From Haliscomenobacter sp041740695 (GTDB lineage Bacteria; Bacteroidota; Bacteroidia; Chitinophagales; Saprospiraceae), in the NCBI RefSeq assembly GCF_041740695.1, contig NZ_JBGSLK010000143.1, forward strand, positions 1 to 64,000: a stretch of 64,000 nt of DNA. The letters run 5' to 3'. Within the stretch, counting starts at the first letter, position 1. Every line of letters starts with the position of its first letter. The position numbers and the translations under genes were made by a program. Under the pieces are notes generated by a model. It did no database searches and was not told the DNA's origin. It worked only from the letters and a program-made list of their open reading frames with translations. Shown here piece after piece: positions 16,848 through 26,541 of the stretch.

Positions 16848-19800
16848 ATGGAATCTACCAATACCTCCCTCGAAAACAAGCAACAACTCAATTCCTGTAT
16901 CCTACTGGGAGAAGGATCTTTGCCCGTATACTGCATGCAAGTGCTCCAAGAACGAGGTTGTGTCATCAAGGCTGTAGTTTCAACCGAAAAACAAGTATTG
17001 CAAGCTGCGGCTCAGTACCAAATTCCTTGTTTTGCTGCGCCAGGCTTGGTTCCAGATCTTGAAGTGGAATTTATCTTTAGTATCAACAATCCCTATATTC
17101 TCAAGCCTGAATTCATCCAAAGGGCAACGCGCATGGCCATCAATTACCATGATTCTCCATTGCCAAAGTATGCCGGATTGTACGCCACCAATCAAGCGAT
17201 TTTGCACGGAGAAACCTCCCATGGCATCAGTTGGCACGAATTGACTACCACCATTGATGGAGGAGCTATTTTGGCCTCAAAAACCGTAGGAATAGGACCT
17301 AATGATACCGCATACGCACTCAACATCAAATGTTATGAAGCGGCCATGGAGGCATTCCGGGAGGCACTGCCCGGGTGGTTGAGCAATACGTTTGAGAAGC
17401 TGCCCCAAGCTGATCACGGAGGGTCTTATTATGGTCAAGCTGATCGTCCTTTTCATTTGGGGGTGATTAATTGGGCTGAATCCCCAACTACTGCACAGCA
17501 ATTGATCCACGCTTGTTCGATGGAATCGCATTTGGAAAATCCCTTTTTGATGGCTTCTTTTGTCAAAGACGAACAAGTTTATTTCATCAAAGAAGCTTAT
17601 ACCGCGCCAGCTACCTCCAGCACAATGCCAGGTTTGGTCAGGCAAATGGGGAACTATACAACTGTTGACCTTGACGGGGGATTTCTGGTTATCGAAAAAA
17701 TAGTTGCTGCTGACGGCCACGAACCTTCCGTTCAAGAGGTGCTGAAGCGTGGCGAACAATTGGAATTGCCTGCGACACCATGGTTTGAGGCAGCCAATGA
17801 GATTTTTCAAAAAACAGCCAAATACGAGAATTTCTGGAAAAATGAACTGGAAAATGCAGAGCTAGCGGAATGTACCAACCATAAACTGGGTGATAAATTG
17901 CCTGACTATGAGGGATTTATTGAGGGTGGTGGTGAACTGTTGCCCGTTATTGTTACTTTCCTTCAGCGCATTACTGGTAAATTAAAAACGACTTTCGCCT
18001 ACGTTCCCACAGGAATACCTGCGGATCAGCTTTTGTTTTCAAAATGGGTGCCGCTCACCACGGAATTGGAGGGCAATGACAGCATCGAAAATGTCCTTGG
18101 CCGCGTTGCCAAAAAAATCAAAAGAGTACAAAACGCAATTACTTATCGTTCAGATCTGATGTTGCGGTATCCAACTTTGACCAGTTTGTGCGGAAAGCAA
18201 CCACAGATATACATTGTGGAAGCAGGTGCAGATGTGTCGTTTTTACCCGATGCTGCACTAGTTGTACAGTTGACTCCCGCTGGAGTTTCTGTAACAGGGC
18301 TGAGTGCGGAGGCCTTCCAAGCTTTGGAATACTTCATTCAATCGGCAACAAAAAACAAGGGTGAAATATGGACAAAATTGCCTTTGATGTCTGCTGAAAG
18401 CGAGCAAGCCTGGCTCGAAGTACTCAATCAGCCAACCCATTCCCTGCCTCAAACTTCTTTGGATCCGCTTTTCCGAATTTTTGAGGTGGCTCAAATGTAC
18501 CCGCAGCATACGGCCATAGTTGATCAAGGCAAAAAAAAATCTTACCAACAACTGATTCGCGATATAAAAACTACGGCAGCTTGGTTGAACGCACATGGCA
18601 TTGGTGAAGGCCATATTTTGATGGTCGAAGTAGCACGTACTTATGACTATTTCAAAACTTTTTTGGCGGGCCTTTTTGTAGGTGCTACCGTTGTACCGCT
18701 GGATTTTAAATTGCCAGAAGAGCGGATCAAGTTGATCTGTACCAAAGCCAAGCCCAATGCCATCGTCTTCATTACTGAGCGCGACTTCCCGTTTGAAGAT
18801 TTGATGGTATTGCACATTCAAAATGTAAAAATTGTTGAGGAGACCCCAGAATTGAAGCCATACCCTGATGCCGGTGCCTATATTCTGTTCACCAGTGGTT
18901 CTAGCGGCTTACCCAAAGGAGTGGGTATCAATCGCAAGTCACTGACAACTTTTGTAGATGCTGCTTTGGGGCTGTACAACATGAGCGCTCAGGATAAGGT
19001 CATTCAATTCGCCCACCTGGCTTTTGATACCTCTATTGAGGAAACATTTATGGCCTTGTGTTCTGGTGCAGCTTTGTACCTGCGTGAGGAGTCCTGGTTG
19101 TTGACTGATCAGTTGGCAAAGGTAATCATCGAGGAAGGCATCACCGTATTGGACTTACCAACTGCTTACTGGCGGCAATGGCTCATGAGCGATGCCTACC
19201 CTCTGGCCAATGCTTCCCAATCATTGCGCCTGACGATTATTGGTGGAGAAGCCATGTACAAAGAAGATTGGAATACCTGGAGCCAATCCAATCCGCAGCA
19301 TCGCTTGATCAACAGCTACGGGCCAACGGAATGTACCGTAATTGCTTTGGCTGAGGAGATCAAAGCCTCAAAAAAAGCTGCCGACCGTATTGCGATTGGA
19401 AAACCATTGCCTGGATATTCGATTCGAATTGTTGATCAGTGGGGATCAACACTCCCGCAAGGATTGGCGGGAATTTTGCACATCATTGGAGATGCGGTGT
19501 CTTTTGGATATGTGGGGGCAGACCCTACCGACAAAGCCCATGCCTCGTTTATGAATCATATTGATCACCAAGGACGTACCATTAGAAGCCATTCTACAGG
19601 TGACACTGTAGTAGCGGCAACTGATGGTACTGTCTATTACCTCGGTCGCTTTGACCGCCAGGTGAAAATCCGTGGGTTCCGGATTGGACTAGATGAAATC
19701 AGTAGTCAGATCAAATGTATTGAAGGTGTATCTGACGCGGTAGTACAAGTCATGCATGCTTCCAACGGGACGCCCAGCCTGGCTGCCTTCGTTTTGCCTG

Positions 19801-21134
19801 AAAACGCTGAATGCAATTCAATAGCAATTCGAGAAAAACTGAGCACTCAGGTGCCTGAATACATGGTACCTGAAACCATCCTGATGATCGCCGAAATTCC
19901 ACTGACCTCGAACGGGAAAGTAGATGCCCGAAAATTGGAAAGTTTGCTGGCGCAAACCAGAACAAACCGGGTGGAGGTACTTCAATTGCCAGAAGGGCCG
20001 GTTGAGCGTTATTTGTATGAGCTTTGGTCCAAATTGTTCAAAAGAGACAACATCAGCGTAGAAGATGATTTTTTTGAATTGGGTGGGCATTCACTATTGG
20101 CGGTGCAACTCGTGGCCAACCTCAAAAAGGAATTTGACATTGAATTCCCACTTGCCTCGCTGATCACTTACCCTACCATCCGAAAATTAGCAGAATTGGT
20201 GAACAGCAGAACAGTAGAACATTTGTGGAATGTGATGGTTCCTATTAGAACGAAGGGCAGTTTAGACCCCATTTTTTTGATTCATGGGGCTGGCCTGAAT
20301 GTACTGATGTTTCAATCATTGGCGCGCTACCTCGATCCTGACCGCCCTATCTATGCCTTGCAGGCCAGGAAAATAGAACCAGGACAGAGCCGGCAATGTA
20401 CCATCCCCAGCATTGCTGCCGATTACCTGCAAGAAATCAAAAAAATCCAACCCAATGGGCCTTATCATTTGTTGGGGTATTCTATTGGTGGTTTTATTGC
20501 TTTTGAAATGACCAAGCAATTGAAAGCAAATCAGGAGAAGGTAGCTTTCGCAGGTTTGGTTGACTCGTCAGCAGCTTTCGCCCAAGCATCGAAAGGATGG
20601 CCTCAACGCATGGTTGATGCGGTGCTTACCCCTGCCGCCAAGTTGATCTTTGCAGTACAAGCTTTTTTCAAGGAAGAACCACGTGAGCGTCGGCGATTCC
20701 TGATGCAGAAAAAGAACAACCTATTGGTGAGCCTTTATTCCACTTTGTCAAAATTCAAATTGGTAAAACTACCCTCCGAGGAGGCCCCTGGCAATCAGGA
20801 ACGAGGAACTTACACTGTAAATACATCCACTATCGCGATGACCAAAGCACTCGCGCAATACAAACTTGAACCCATTGAAACCCGAATTGACTTGTTTAAA
20901 GCCGAAAAAGCAAGCTTCTACATCCGCGATCGGAAGCATTATGGTTGGGATCCCTACCTTCAAAATGGAATAAACGCGCATGTGGTTCCCGGGGATCACA
21001 ATCACATTTTTGTGCCGCCCAACGATCAGGTCTTTGCGGAAGTATTGGAGGCTCGTCTGAATGAAATTGTGTGCACAGCACTTCAAGCATCAAAACATGG
21101 AAAGCATCAAACCCCGGTGGAAATCATTGACTAG
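16848..21134 (+). CDS. NRPS: formyltransferase - degenerate C - A - PCP - TE
   Basis: A 1428-residue single-module synthetase. Residues 1-300 are a methionyl-tRNA-formyltransferase-like domain with the catalytic set N99, H101 (INYHDSPLP) and D137 (TTIDGGAI). Residues about 320-540 resemble part of a condensation domain (FWKNELENAE at its start, LPLMSAESEQAW at its exit) but lack the HHxxxDG motif. The adenylation domain follows (A3 FTSGSSGLPKG near 681, A4 FDTSIEE, A5 NSYGPTE, A8 GRFDRQVKIRGFRIG, A10 NGKVD), then a carrier domain (DDFFELGGHSLL, serine near 1080) and a thioesterase (GYSIGG near 1210, C-terminal GDHNH). It probably loads one amino acid, may N-formylate it and releases it. The phosphopantetheinyl transferase gene overlaps its 3' end. 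The upstream ATG at 16698 adds 50 residues with no likeness. Confidence 0.85.
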   Translation: MESTNTSLENKQQLNSCILLGEGSLPVYCMQVLQERGCVIKAVVSTEKQVLQAAAQYQIPCFAAPGLVPDLEVEFIFSINNPYILKPEFIQRATRMAINYHDSPLPKYAGLYATNQAILHGETSHGISWHELTTTIDGGAILASKTVGIGPNDTAYALNIKCYEAAMEAFREALPGWLSNTFEKLPQADHGGSYYGQADRPFHLGVINWAESPTTAQQLIHACSMESHLENPFLMASFVKDEQVYFIKEAYTAPATSSTMPGLVRQMGNYTTVDLDGGFLVIEKIVAADGHEPSVQEVLKRGEQLELPATPWFEAANEIFQKTAKYENFWKNELENAELAECTNHKLGDKLPDYEGFIEGGGELLPVIVTFLQRITGKLKTTFAYVPTGIPADQLLFSKWVPLTTELEGNDSIENVLGRVAKKIKRVQNAITYRSDLMLRYPTLTSLCGKQPQIYIVEAGADVSFLPDAALVVQLTPAGVSVTGLSAEAFQALEYFIQSATKNKGEIWTKLPLMSAESEQAWLEVLNQPTHSLPQTSLDPLFRIFEVAQMYPQHTAIVDQGKKKSYQQLIRDIKTTAAWLNAHGIGEGHILMVEVARTYDYFKTFLAGLFVGATVVPLDFKLPEERIKLICTKAKPNAIVFITERDFPFEDLMVLHIQNVKIVEETPELKPYPDAGAYILFTSGSSGLPKGVGINRKSLTTFVDAALGLYNMSAQDKVIQFAHLAFDTSIEETFMALCSGAALYLREESWLLTDQLAKVIIEEGITVLDLPTAYWRQWLMSDAYPLANASQSLRLTIIGGEAMYKEDWNTWSQSNPQHRLINSYGPTECTVIALAEEIKASKKAADRIAIGKPLPGYSIRIVDQWGSTLPQGLAGILHIIGDAVSFGYVGADPTDKAHASFMNHIDHQGRTIRSHSTGDTVVAATDGTVYYLGRFDRQVKIRGFRIGLDEISSQIKCIEGVSDAVVQVMHASNGTPSLAAFVLPENAECNSIAIREKLSTQVPEYMVPETILMIAEIPLTSNGKVDARKLESLLAQTRTNRVEVLQLPEGPVERYLYELWSKLFKRDNISVEDDFFELGGHSLLAVQLVANLKKEFDIEFPLASLITYPTIRKLAELVNSRTVEHLWNVMVPIRTKGSLDPIFLIHGAGLNVLMFQSLARYLDPDRPIYALQARKIEPGQSRQCTIPSIAADYLQEIKKIQPNGPYHLLGYSIGGFIAFEMTKQLKANQEKVAFAGLVDSSAAFAQASKGWPQRMVDAVLTPAAKLIFAVQAFFKEEPRERRRFLMQKKNNLLVSLYSTLSKFKLVKLPSEEAPGNQERGTYTVNTSTIAMTKALAQYKLEPIETRIDLFKAEKASFYIRDRKHYGWDPYLQNGINAHVVPGDHNHIFVPPNDQVFAEVLEARLNEIVCTALQASKHGKHQTPVEIID

Positions 21135-21789
21135 TGCCGCAATAGCGCATTGCAGCCAGCCTTTTCTGATTTACGGCCGCCCTTACACAACGCTAACTGA
21201 GGATTTGAGGGCTTTGCTTACTGATGCAGAACGAGCTAGTGCTCAAAAAATGCCAGCAGAAGCCCGCAATACCTGGTTGTGGTGCCGAGCAACGCTGCGC
21301 AAATGTTTGGGGATAAAACTGAACACTGATCCAGCTGGGATTCAGTTTAGCTACAATGCCCAAGGCAAACCAGCACTCCATAATCAGGCGCTGCATTTCA
21401 ATGTAAGCCATACCTCAAGCTCGTTCCTCGTAGGCATTGCGCAAGAACCGATCGGCGTTGACTTAGAAAGCATTCCCGAGCATATTGATGCTGTTACTGC
21501 TGATTTTGTGCTGAGCGCGCAAGAAAAGCGGTATTGCAAGAACGGCGAAAACCTGCCAGCTTTTGCCCAAATCTGGACCCTCAAAGAAGCTTTTTTGAAA
21601 GCCTCTGGATGGGGCTTGGTCGATGATTTGCCTTCCATAAATGTCGACCCTTGTACGGAAAACAACAGCATTGGCCAGAGCGGGTGGAACAGTGTTTCAT
21701 TTGCGTGTCCAGGAGCGGAAATAGGTGCCTTTGTAGGAAATGGCGCAGCAAATTTAGAGTTTTTATTGGCGTGTTCCACCACCACGTAA
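21097..21789 (+). CDS. 4'-phosphopantetheinyl transferase (Sfp type)
   Basis: A 230-residue enzyme that moves phosphopantetheine from CoA onto carrier-protein serines. The Sfp signatures are present: a C-terminal-half start FNVSHTS, the magnesium-binding PIGVDLESI, and WTLKEAFLKASGWGL (W-x-x-K-E-A-x-x-K). The ATG at 21097 (MESIKPRW) is chosen; it lies 38 bases inside the end of the NRPS gene, so translation is likely coupled, and the enzyme's obvious substrate is that synthetase's carrier domain. An in-frame ATG at 21061 would add 12 residues of poor likeness. A terminator hairpin overlaps the stop. It could also serve a fatty acid or other synthase elsewhere. Confidence 0.9.
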   Translation: MESIKPRWKSLTSAAIAHCSQPFLIYGRPYTTLTEDLRALLTDAERASAQKMPAEARNTWLWCRATLRKCLGIKLNTDPAGIQFSYNAQGKPALHNQALHFNVSHTSSSFLVGIAQEPIGVDLESIPEHIDAVTADFVLSAQEKRYCKNGENLPAFAQIWTLKEAFLKASGWGLVDDLPSINVDPCTENNSIGQSGWNSVSFACPGAEIGAFVGNGAANLEFLLACSTTT

Positions 21790-21833
21790 GCAACTGAATC
21801 ACATCGGACTGTTGTTTCAGTTGCTTGATTTGT
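21788..21833 (+). terminator. Terminator of the NRPS-PPTase unit
   Basis: AAGCAACTGAA (21788-21798) pairs with TTCAGTTGCTT (21816-21826) across 17 bases, followed by GATTTGTTTG. It begins at the PPTase stop codon. Confidence 0.7.
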
Positions 21834-21842
21834 TTGCGCCGA

Positions 21843-21873
21843 TTTGAGAATAAACTTAAAATACTACCTTTAC
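21843..21873 (+). promoter_or_regulatory. Bacteroidota-type promoter of the serine hydrolase gene
   Basis: TTTG at 21843-21846 and TACCTTTAC at 21865-21873 are separated by 18 bases, close to the TTTG/TAnnTTTG consensus of the Bacteroidota housekeeping sigma factor. The coding start is 41 bases downstream. Confidence 0.6.
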
Positions 21874-21914
21874 ATAGGGCGCACCAGTGATTCGCCCTAT
21901 GTAACCAGGTAACC

Positions 21915-23327
21915 ATGAAACATTACATCTGTTTATTATTGGCACTGATTTTTTGGAGCAGCCCAGCCTCCGCCCAGCACCACCGCTGGATCGCCCCCTA
22001 CGTCCCTCAAATCGATTCTCTCTTTTCCACTTATCAAAAAGGGAGTAACCCCGGCCTGGCCGTCGGCGTCTTGAAAGGTGGACAGTTGATGTTTTCCAAA
22101 GGATATGGTTTGGCCAATCTGGAACATGCGCTACCGTTCACCCCTAACACCGTCTCCGATATCGGCTCCCTGGCGAAACAAATCACCTGTTTTGCCATCG
22201 TACTCCTTGCACAACGCCAACAGTTAAATCTGGACGACAACATCCAAAAATATCTGCCCGAAGTGCCCAATTTTGGCCAACCCATCACCATTCGGCATTT
22301 GGTGCACCACACCAGCGGTTTGCGCGAAATTTATGGCATGTTGGAACTGGTCGGTTGGAAACAAGGCGATGCGGTACGCCAGGAAGAGGCGCTGAATTTG
22401 GTGCAACACAGCCAGGAACTCAATTTTCCTCCGGGTAGTCGCTACAGTTATTGCAATACCGCTTATATGCTGCTGGCGGAAATCATCCAAAAAGCCAGTG
22501 GAAAAAAGTTTGAAGACTGGATGCGCGAAGAAATTTTCCGCCCCCTGGGTATGAACGATACTTATGTGATGGATGTACAGGGGGAATTGTTTCCACACAC
22601 TGCCGATTCTTATACCATCAGCGACCAAGACGTTTGGATCAAACTGTACGACAACAGTACCGTTATTGGCGCTGGCGGCATTTACACTACCCTACCCGAT
22701 CTGGCCCGCTGGTGCAACAACTACCGCGATGGCAAAGTAGGCGGCAAGCAGGGCATCCAACAAATGTTCCAACGCGGCGTGTTGAGCAATGGGGACAGCC
22801 TCAACTACGCTTTTGGCCTGGAGACCCTACCCTACCGGGGCCTACGCCGGATTCAACACACGGGCGCAAGTGCGGGTTACCGCGCCGCTTTGTTGTACTT
22901 CCCCCAACAAGATCTATCCATTTTGGTCAAAAGTAATTTTGCCAACTTCAATAGCCAGCTTACTGGTGAACGCATTGCTGATATCCTTTTGGCCAATAGT
23001 TTTACCGAGCCTGCTCCCAGTTTAGCCATGCTCAATCGTTCGGCATCCAAAGGTTTACCCAGTCCTCCCGGACCCTTGCAGGAATATGCCGGGCAGTATT
23101 ATTGTCCAGAACTGGCTACTACGTATACCTTTCAGGTTGAAGGGGATAGCTTGGTTGGCATGCACCGTTACAATGGTAAATTCAGCATTCAACATGTGGA
23201 TGAAGATCGATTTAGTGGGCCTTCCTTTATGAGTACCCTACGTTTTGAACGGGATGCCAATGGAGTGATCCAGGGTTTGCGGGTTTCCAATGGTCGGGTG
23301 CTCAATTTGTGGATGAAAAAACAATAA
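21915..23327 (+). CDS. Serine hydrolase, beta-lactamase/PBP4-like fold
   Basis: A 470-residue exported enzyme of the class C beta-lactamase-like serine hydrolase family. The signal peptide ends in SSPASA-Q (residues 15-21). The catalytic motifs are visible: S85-L-A-K88 (SxxK), Y179-C-N181 (YxN) and HTG in place of KTG (RIQHTGASAGY). The last 110 residues form a small beta domain often appended to these hydrolases. The protein should be periplasmic and could act on D-amino-acid peptides, esters or lactams; true beta-lactamase activity is not implied, since most relatives are esterases or peptidases. It has its own promoter and stands alone; the next gene is convergent. Confidence 0.88.
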   Translation: MKHYICLLLALIFWSSPASAQHHRWIAPYVPQIDSLFSTYQKGSNPGLAVGVLKGGQLMFSKGYGLANLEHALPFTPNTVSDIGSLAKQITCFAIVLLAQRQQLNLDDNIQKYLPEVPNFGQPITIRHLVHHTSGLREIYGMLELVGWKQGDAVRQEEALNLVQHSQELNFPPGSRYSYCNTAYMLLAEIIQKASGKKFEDWMREEIFRPLGMNDTYVMDVQGELFPHTADSYTISDQDVWIKLYDNSTVIGAGGIYTTLPDLARWCNNYRDGKVGGKQGIQQMFQRGVLSNGDSLNYAFGLETLPYRGLRRIQHTGASAGYRAALLYFPQQDLSILVKSNFANFNSQLTGERIADILLANSFTEPAPSLAMLNRSASKGLPSPPGPLQEYAGQYYCPELATTYTFQVEGDSLVGMHRYNGKFSIQHVDEDRFSGPSFMSTLRFERDANGVIQGLRVSNGRVLNLWMKKQ

Positions 23328-23389
23328 AAAATGGACGGGGTGGCCTATACCCAGGAGCAGGCCAAACAACAGAATTATTTGCTCGTTTT

Positions 23390-24247
23390 TTAAACGCGTT
23401 TTAATACAATCCGCTCCCCTCCAGTATAAATGTTGAAGCCGCCATTGCGCAAAAAACCGACCAAAGTCAGGTTATGCGCCTCGGCCAATTCAACAGCCAA
23501 ACTGGAGGGGGCACCTACTGCCGCCATGATCGGAATGCCCGCCATTACTGTTTTTTGAACCAACTCAAACCCGGCCCGTCCACTGACGAGCAGCAGGTTA
23601 TCGCTTAGTGGGAATGCTCTTTTTTGCAGTGCCGCTCCAATTACCTTATCCAGGGCATTGTGTCGCCCTACGTCTTCGCGCAGGTACAACAAATCACCAC
23701 TGCTCGAAAACAATCCAGCCGCGTGGATCCCCCCGGTGTGATTGAACAGGGATTGTTGCGGAAGTAGCGCTTCGGGTAAGCGCAGTAGCGTTTCTGGATG
23801 AATGAGTGGTTGATGAGCGGGTAGTAAAAAAGCCGACTGATTCTGCACCATCTCCAAACTGGCTTTGCCACATACGCCACAACTGGAGCTGGTGTAAAAA
23901 TGACGCTGCAATCTTGCGGCATCAAATCGCGCTGCGGGATGTAGCTCTACCAAGATGCTGTTTTCTTGTGCTTCTAGACTGAGTTGCACCCCTGGATAAC
24001 GCATTTGTAATACATCCTTCCGGCCTTGAATCAATCCCTCAGTGAATAAAAAACCGTACACCAAATCGAAATCCGCCCCTGGCGTGCGCATCGTTACGGC
24101 TAAATTCATTTGCAGGCGCTGACCAAGTGGGCCATAAGCCAGCTGAATTTCCAGCGGCTCTTCACTAGCCAAATGATCATTTAGCGTTTCAAAAAGGCCC
24201 TTCCGAAATTTAATGATTTGTCGTTGTTTTGTTGGAGTTTGATACAT
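23390..24247 (-). CDS. fdhD: Formate dehydrogenase accessory sulfurtransferase FdhD
   Basis: A 285-residue protein that transfers sulfur from a cysteine desulfurase to the molybdenum cofactor of formate dehydrogenase. The diagnostic motif SSSCGVCGKAS carries the two functional cysteines C123 and C126; DLVYGFLFTEGLI (61-73), FNHTGGIHAA and EDVGRHNALDKVIGA are the other family blocks. Length is normal. The ATG lies 2 bases after the stop of the phosphoesterase gene, so the two are cotranscribed. No formate dehydrogenase or cofactor gene lies in the window, so its client must be elsewhere. Confidence 0.95.
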   Translation of the reverse strand: MYQTPTKQRQIIKFRKGLFETLNDHLASEEPLEIQLAYGPLGQRLQMNLAVTMRTPGADFDLVYGFLFTEGLIQGRKDVLQMRYPGVQLSLEAQENSILVELHPAARFDAARLQRHFYTSSSCGVCGKASLEMVQNQSAFLLPAHQPLIHPETLLRLPEALLPQQSLFNHTGGIHAAGLFSSSGDLLYLREDVGRHNALDKVIGAALQKRAFPLSDNLLLVSGRAGFELVQKTVMAGIPIMAAVGAPSSLAVELAEAHNLTLVGFLRNGGFNIYTGGERIVLKRV

Positions 24248-24249
24248 GC

Positions 24250-24978
24250 CTAAAGGTAATGTACTGAGCTAATGGTCAAATCAGGCTGAATGGATATTTC
24301 CCGAAAGGCAATGCGGTAATGATCTACTTTAAAATCCTCGGAATGTGAGTCGATTTGAAAAAAGCAGGAAGGCGTAAGGTGTACCAATAGATTTTTCCAG
24401 CGCACGGTGCGTTCCACATGGTAGTGCCCACAAAAGATGTCGATGTTGCCAGGATAAGCACAAAGTAGATCTTGAAGTGGCTCAAGGTCTTCCAAGGGGT
24501 GATTGTTGTCCATAAAAGGAGTACCCGCCAATAAGGGTGGATGGTGGATGAACAAGATGATATCCCCCTGAAGCTGCTGAAGTTGCTGCTGCAACCACTC
24601 CAATTGCGGCGTGTCCACTTTAGAGGTTGAAGTATCCATAAAGAGGATTGGTCGATCGCCCCAGTTGCGGTCGAAATACAATCCGTCGGGGTGGTAATCT
24701 GCTTGTCGCTGAAAAGCCTGGGTTAACAACTGAGCGTCATCATGATTGCCTCCAATGACTTCATAAGGGATGTTCAGCTGATCCACCCATTCTTTGACCC
24801 AGGCATAGATTTCCAGGTCGCCCTGGTCGTAACACAGGTCTCCTGACAATACCAGGTAATCCGGTCGGCGCTCTTGCACGGCGGCGATGATGCGGCGAAA
24901 ATTTTCCCTTACATCTACAAAGTAAGTGTCTTCTCCTTCCTGTCCGATATGCAGATCGGTAATTTGAATAACTCTCAT
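24250..24978 (-). CDS. Calcineurin-like metallophosphoesterase (CpdA-like)
   Basis: A 242-residue cytoplasmic phosphodiesterase of the class III/CpdA group. The metal-binding set is complete: D8-L-H10 (ITDLHIG), G-D47 (VLSGDL), G-N78-H79-D80 (IGGNHDD), a FIHHPP histidine and GHYH near residue 188. CpdA relatives hydrolyse cyclic AMP or other phosphodiesters; which substrate is used here is not visible. It heads a two-gene unit with fdhD. Upstream is a copy of the 116-base palindromic element, which separates it from the peptidase gene on the same strand. Confidence 0.88.
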   Translation of the reverse strand: MRVIQITDLHIGQEGEDTYFVDVRENFRRIIAAVQERRPDYLVLSGDLCYDQGDLEIYAWVKEWVDQLNIPYEVIGGNHDDAQLLTQAFQRQADYHPDGLYFDRNWGDRPILFMDTSTSKVDTPQLEWLQQQLQQLQGDIILFIHHPPLLAGTPFMDNNHPLEDLEPLQDLLCAYPGNIDIFCGHYHVERTVRWKNLLVHLTPSCFFQIDSHSEDFKVDHYRIAFREISIQPDLTISSVHYL

Positions 24979-25054
24979 GGCCTGGGTTGTGCACCTGGGT
25001 TGATCAGGTGCTAGGTGTATCTACTCCGCAAAATAAAAATTTTACTGAAGTAGT

Positions 25055-25170
25055 GGGGCAAAAATAAATGTTCATTTTTCTTGAGCCAAAGGATTAGATA
25101 AGACACTTGAAATGAACCGTTTTCTCATCTAATCCTTTGGCAAAATGAACAATTTATTTTTTAACGCCCC
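25055..25170. repeat. 116-base palindromic element, copy 1
   Basis: The copy begins GGGGCAAAAATAA and ends TTATTTTTTAACGCCCC, terminal inverted repeats, and has a core pair GGATTAGATAAGA / CATCTAATCC. It matches copies at 28360-28475 (opposite orientation) and 33924-34040 (same orientation). Its right end encodes the last four codons and stop of the C69 peptidase gene. Confidence 0.85.
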
Positions 25171-26494
25171 GTAAATCCACCGCACGATCATTGATGTATT
25201 GAAACAAGGCGTACAAGGAGGCTCGTGAACGGACGGGAAGCTGTTGTATTTCGGATTTCTGCCAAGTATCTTCCAGCCAATTTTGATACTGATTCAACGT
25301 CTTCGCCGAGTAATCATCCAGGTGCTGAACCTTACGTTTCTGGCTCAATTTTTCAGCCACATTTTGCATCCATTCCGCTTGCATTCCTTGTAAATCTGTA
25401 ACGATCAATTGGCGGCCTCTAGCATAATTGAGGGCAATTTTTCGGTGCAAACGTTCGGCTTGCCACCACAAAGATGTATCGGGTTTGCTGCCCGGTTGGG
25501 GCCATTCGGGCGTAAGTAAGGTTTTTCCGCCAAAGAAGAAGGGTAAATACACCGAAAGGCAAGGCATGGAGGTGCCAGTTAACCATAAAGTAGGCGTACT
25601 GCCATCCAACGGCAATTCAAAAACCATCGACCCCGTGGTTTGGCTGGGGTTGGTTGGCCCGGTTGAATGCATACAGATATTTGCAGTACCACCATGGGAA
25701 GGGTCATAGTGGTTTTCGGGCTCGTCGCCGTGTTGACGCAGGATTTGCATGGCGCTGAGGGCGTCCAGGTTTGGATGGGTTTGGATAGCTTGGGTGGAAT
25801 AAGTCCGTCGCACTTTGCATTTGCTCATGCGGGTATAAAACCAATCAGAATAGGCGTTGGTAAATGAAAAGGGCTCTCCTTTTTTACTCCAGCCTCGCAA
25901 TACCGCATAGTCTTCCGCGTGGGGACTGATGCGATCATAGGCTGCGTCCAAAGTAAGCCCATTGGAAATGGCGTAATGGCTCTTTATCTTTTTAGCCACC
26001 CAATGTGGCCCAGCAGTTTCAAATACCCAGGCTGTACGGCGGTCTGCAATCAAAAAACTGTTGTGGTAGAAAAAGCGGCGATTGCGGTAGCCCCCGCAAG
26101 CATCTTGCCCGTAGTCGGCCAGTAGCTGGATCATCAACTCCAGTGCTGCATCCGCAGATTCACAGCGTTCAAGGGCCAAGCGCAATAGATCCATGCCAGT
26201 CAAGCCCTGGTTTTTCTTTTGAAAACCAATCTTGGTAAATACCGCTTCATTGCCAATGACCAGGCCATGTTCATTGGCCCCCATTTCTGCTCCCCACATT
26301 TGGAAAGGTTTGGACAAAATGACCTCATGGGTAAGGGCTACCTGGGGGATTTCGATATAGGTGCAGCGTAGTTTGTTTTCAGTAGGTTCCTGGCGCGGGA
26401 ACCGAACAATGGCCTGGGCTTCATTCGGTTCTCGGTCGGAGTTTTTGCCAAAAATGAGTTTATTGGACGTAATTTTGACGAAGGTATCGCACAT
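25154..26494 (-). CDS. Secernin-like peptidase C69 family protein
   Basis: A 446-residue protein that starts MCDTFVKI, placing Cys2 at the mature N-terminus as the nucleophile of an Ntn hydrolase, as in secernins and C69 dipeptidases. Family blocks follow: FGKNSDREPNEAQ (16-28), WGAEMGANEHGLVIGNEAVF, GLTGMDLLRLALER, SFLIADRRTAWVFETAG and HGGTANICMHST. No signal peptide is present, so it is cytoplasmic. The likely reaction is hydrolysis of an amide or dipeptide bond, but the substrate is unknown. The last codons (GVKK-stop) lie inside the palindromic element at 25055-25170, suggesting that the element's arrival reset the C-terminus. It is alone on its transcript. Confidence 0.88.
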   Translation of the reverse strand: MCDTFVKITSNKLIFGKNSDREPNEAQAIVRFPRQEPTENKLRCTYIEIPQVALTHEVILSKPFQMWGAEMGANEHGLVIGNEAVFTKIGFQKKNQGLTGMDLLRLALERCESADAALELMIQLLADYGQDACGGYRNRRFFYHNSFLIADRRTAWVFETAGPHWVAKKIKSHYAISNGLTLDAAYDRISPHAEDYAVLRGWSKKGEPFSFTNAYSDWFYTRMSKCKVRRTYSTQAIQTHPNLDALSAMQILRQHGDEPENHYDPSHGGTANICMHSTGPTNPSQTTGSMVFELPLDGSTPTLWLTGTSMPCLSVYLPFFFGGKTLLTPEWPQPGSKPDTSLWWQAERLHRKIALNYARGRQLIVTDLQGMQAEWMQNVAEKLSQKRKVQHLDDYSAKTLNQYQNWLEDTWQKSEIQQLPVRSRASLYALFQYINDRAVDLRGVKK

Positions 26495-26541
26495 AGTTAG
26501 GTTGATAAAACGGCCTGAAAATAATGGCTACATTATGCAGC

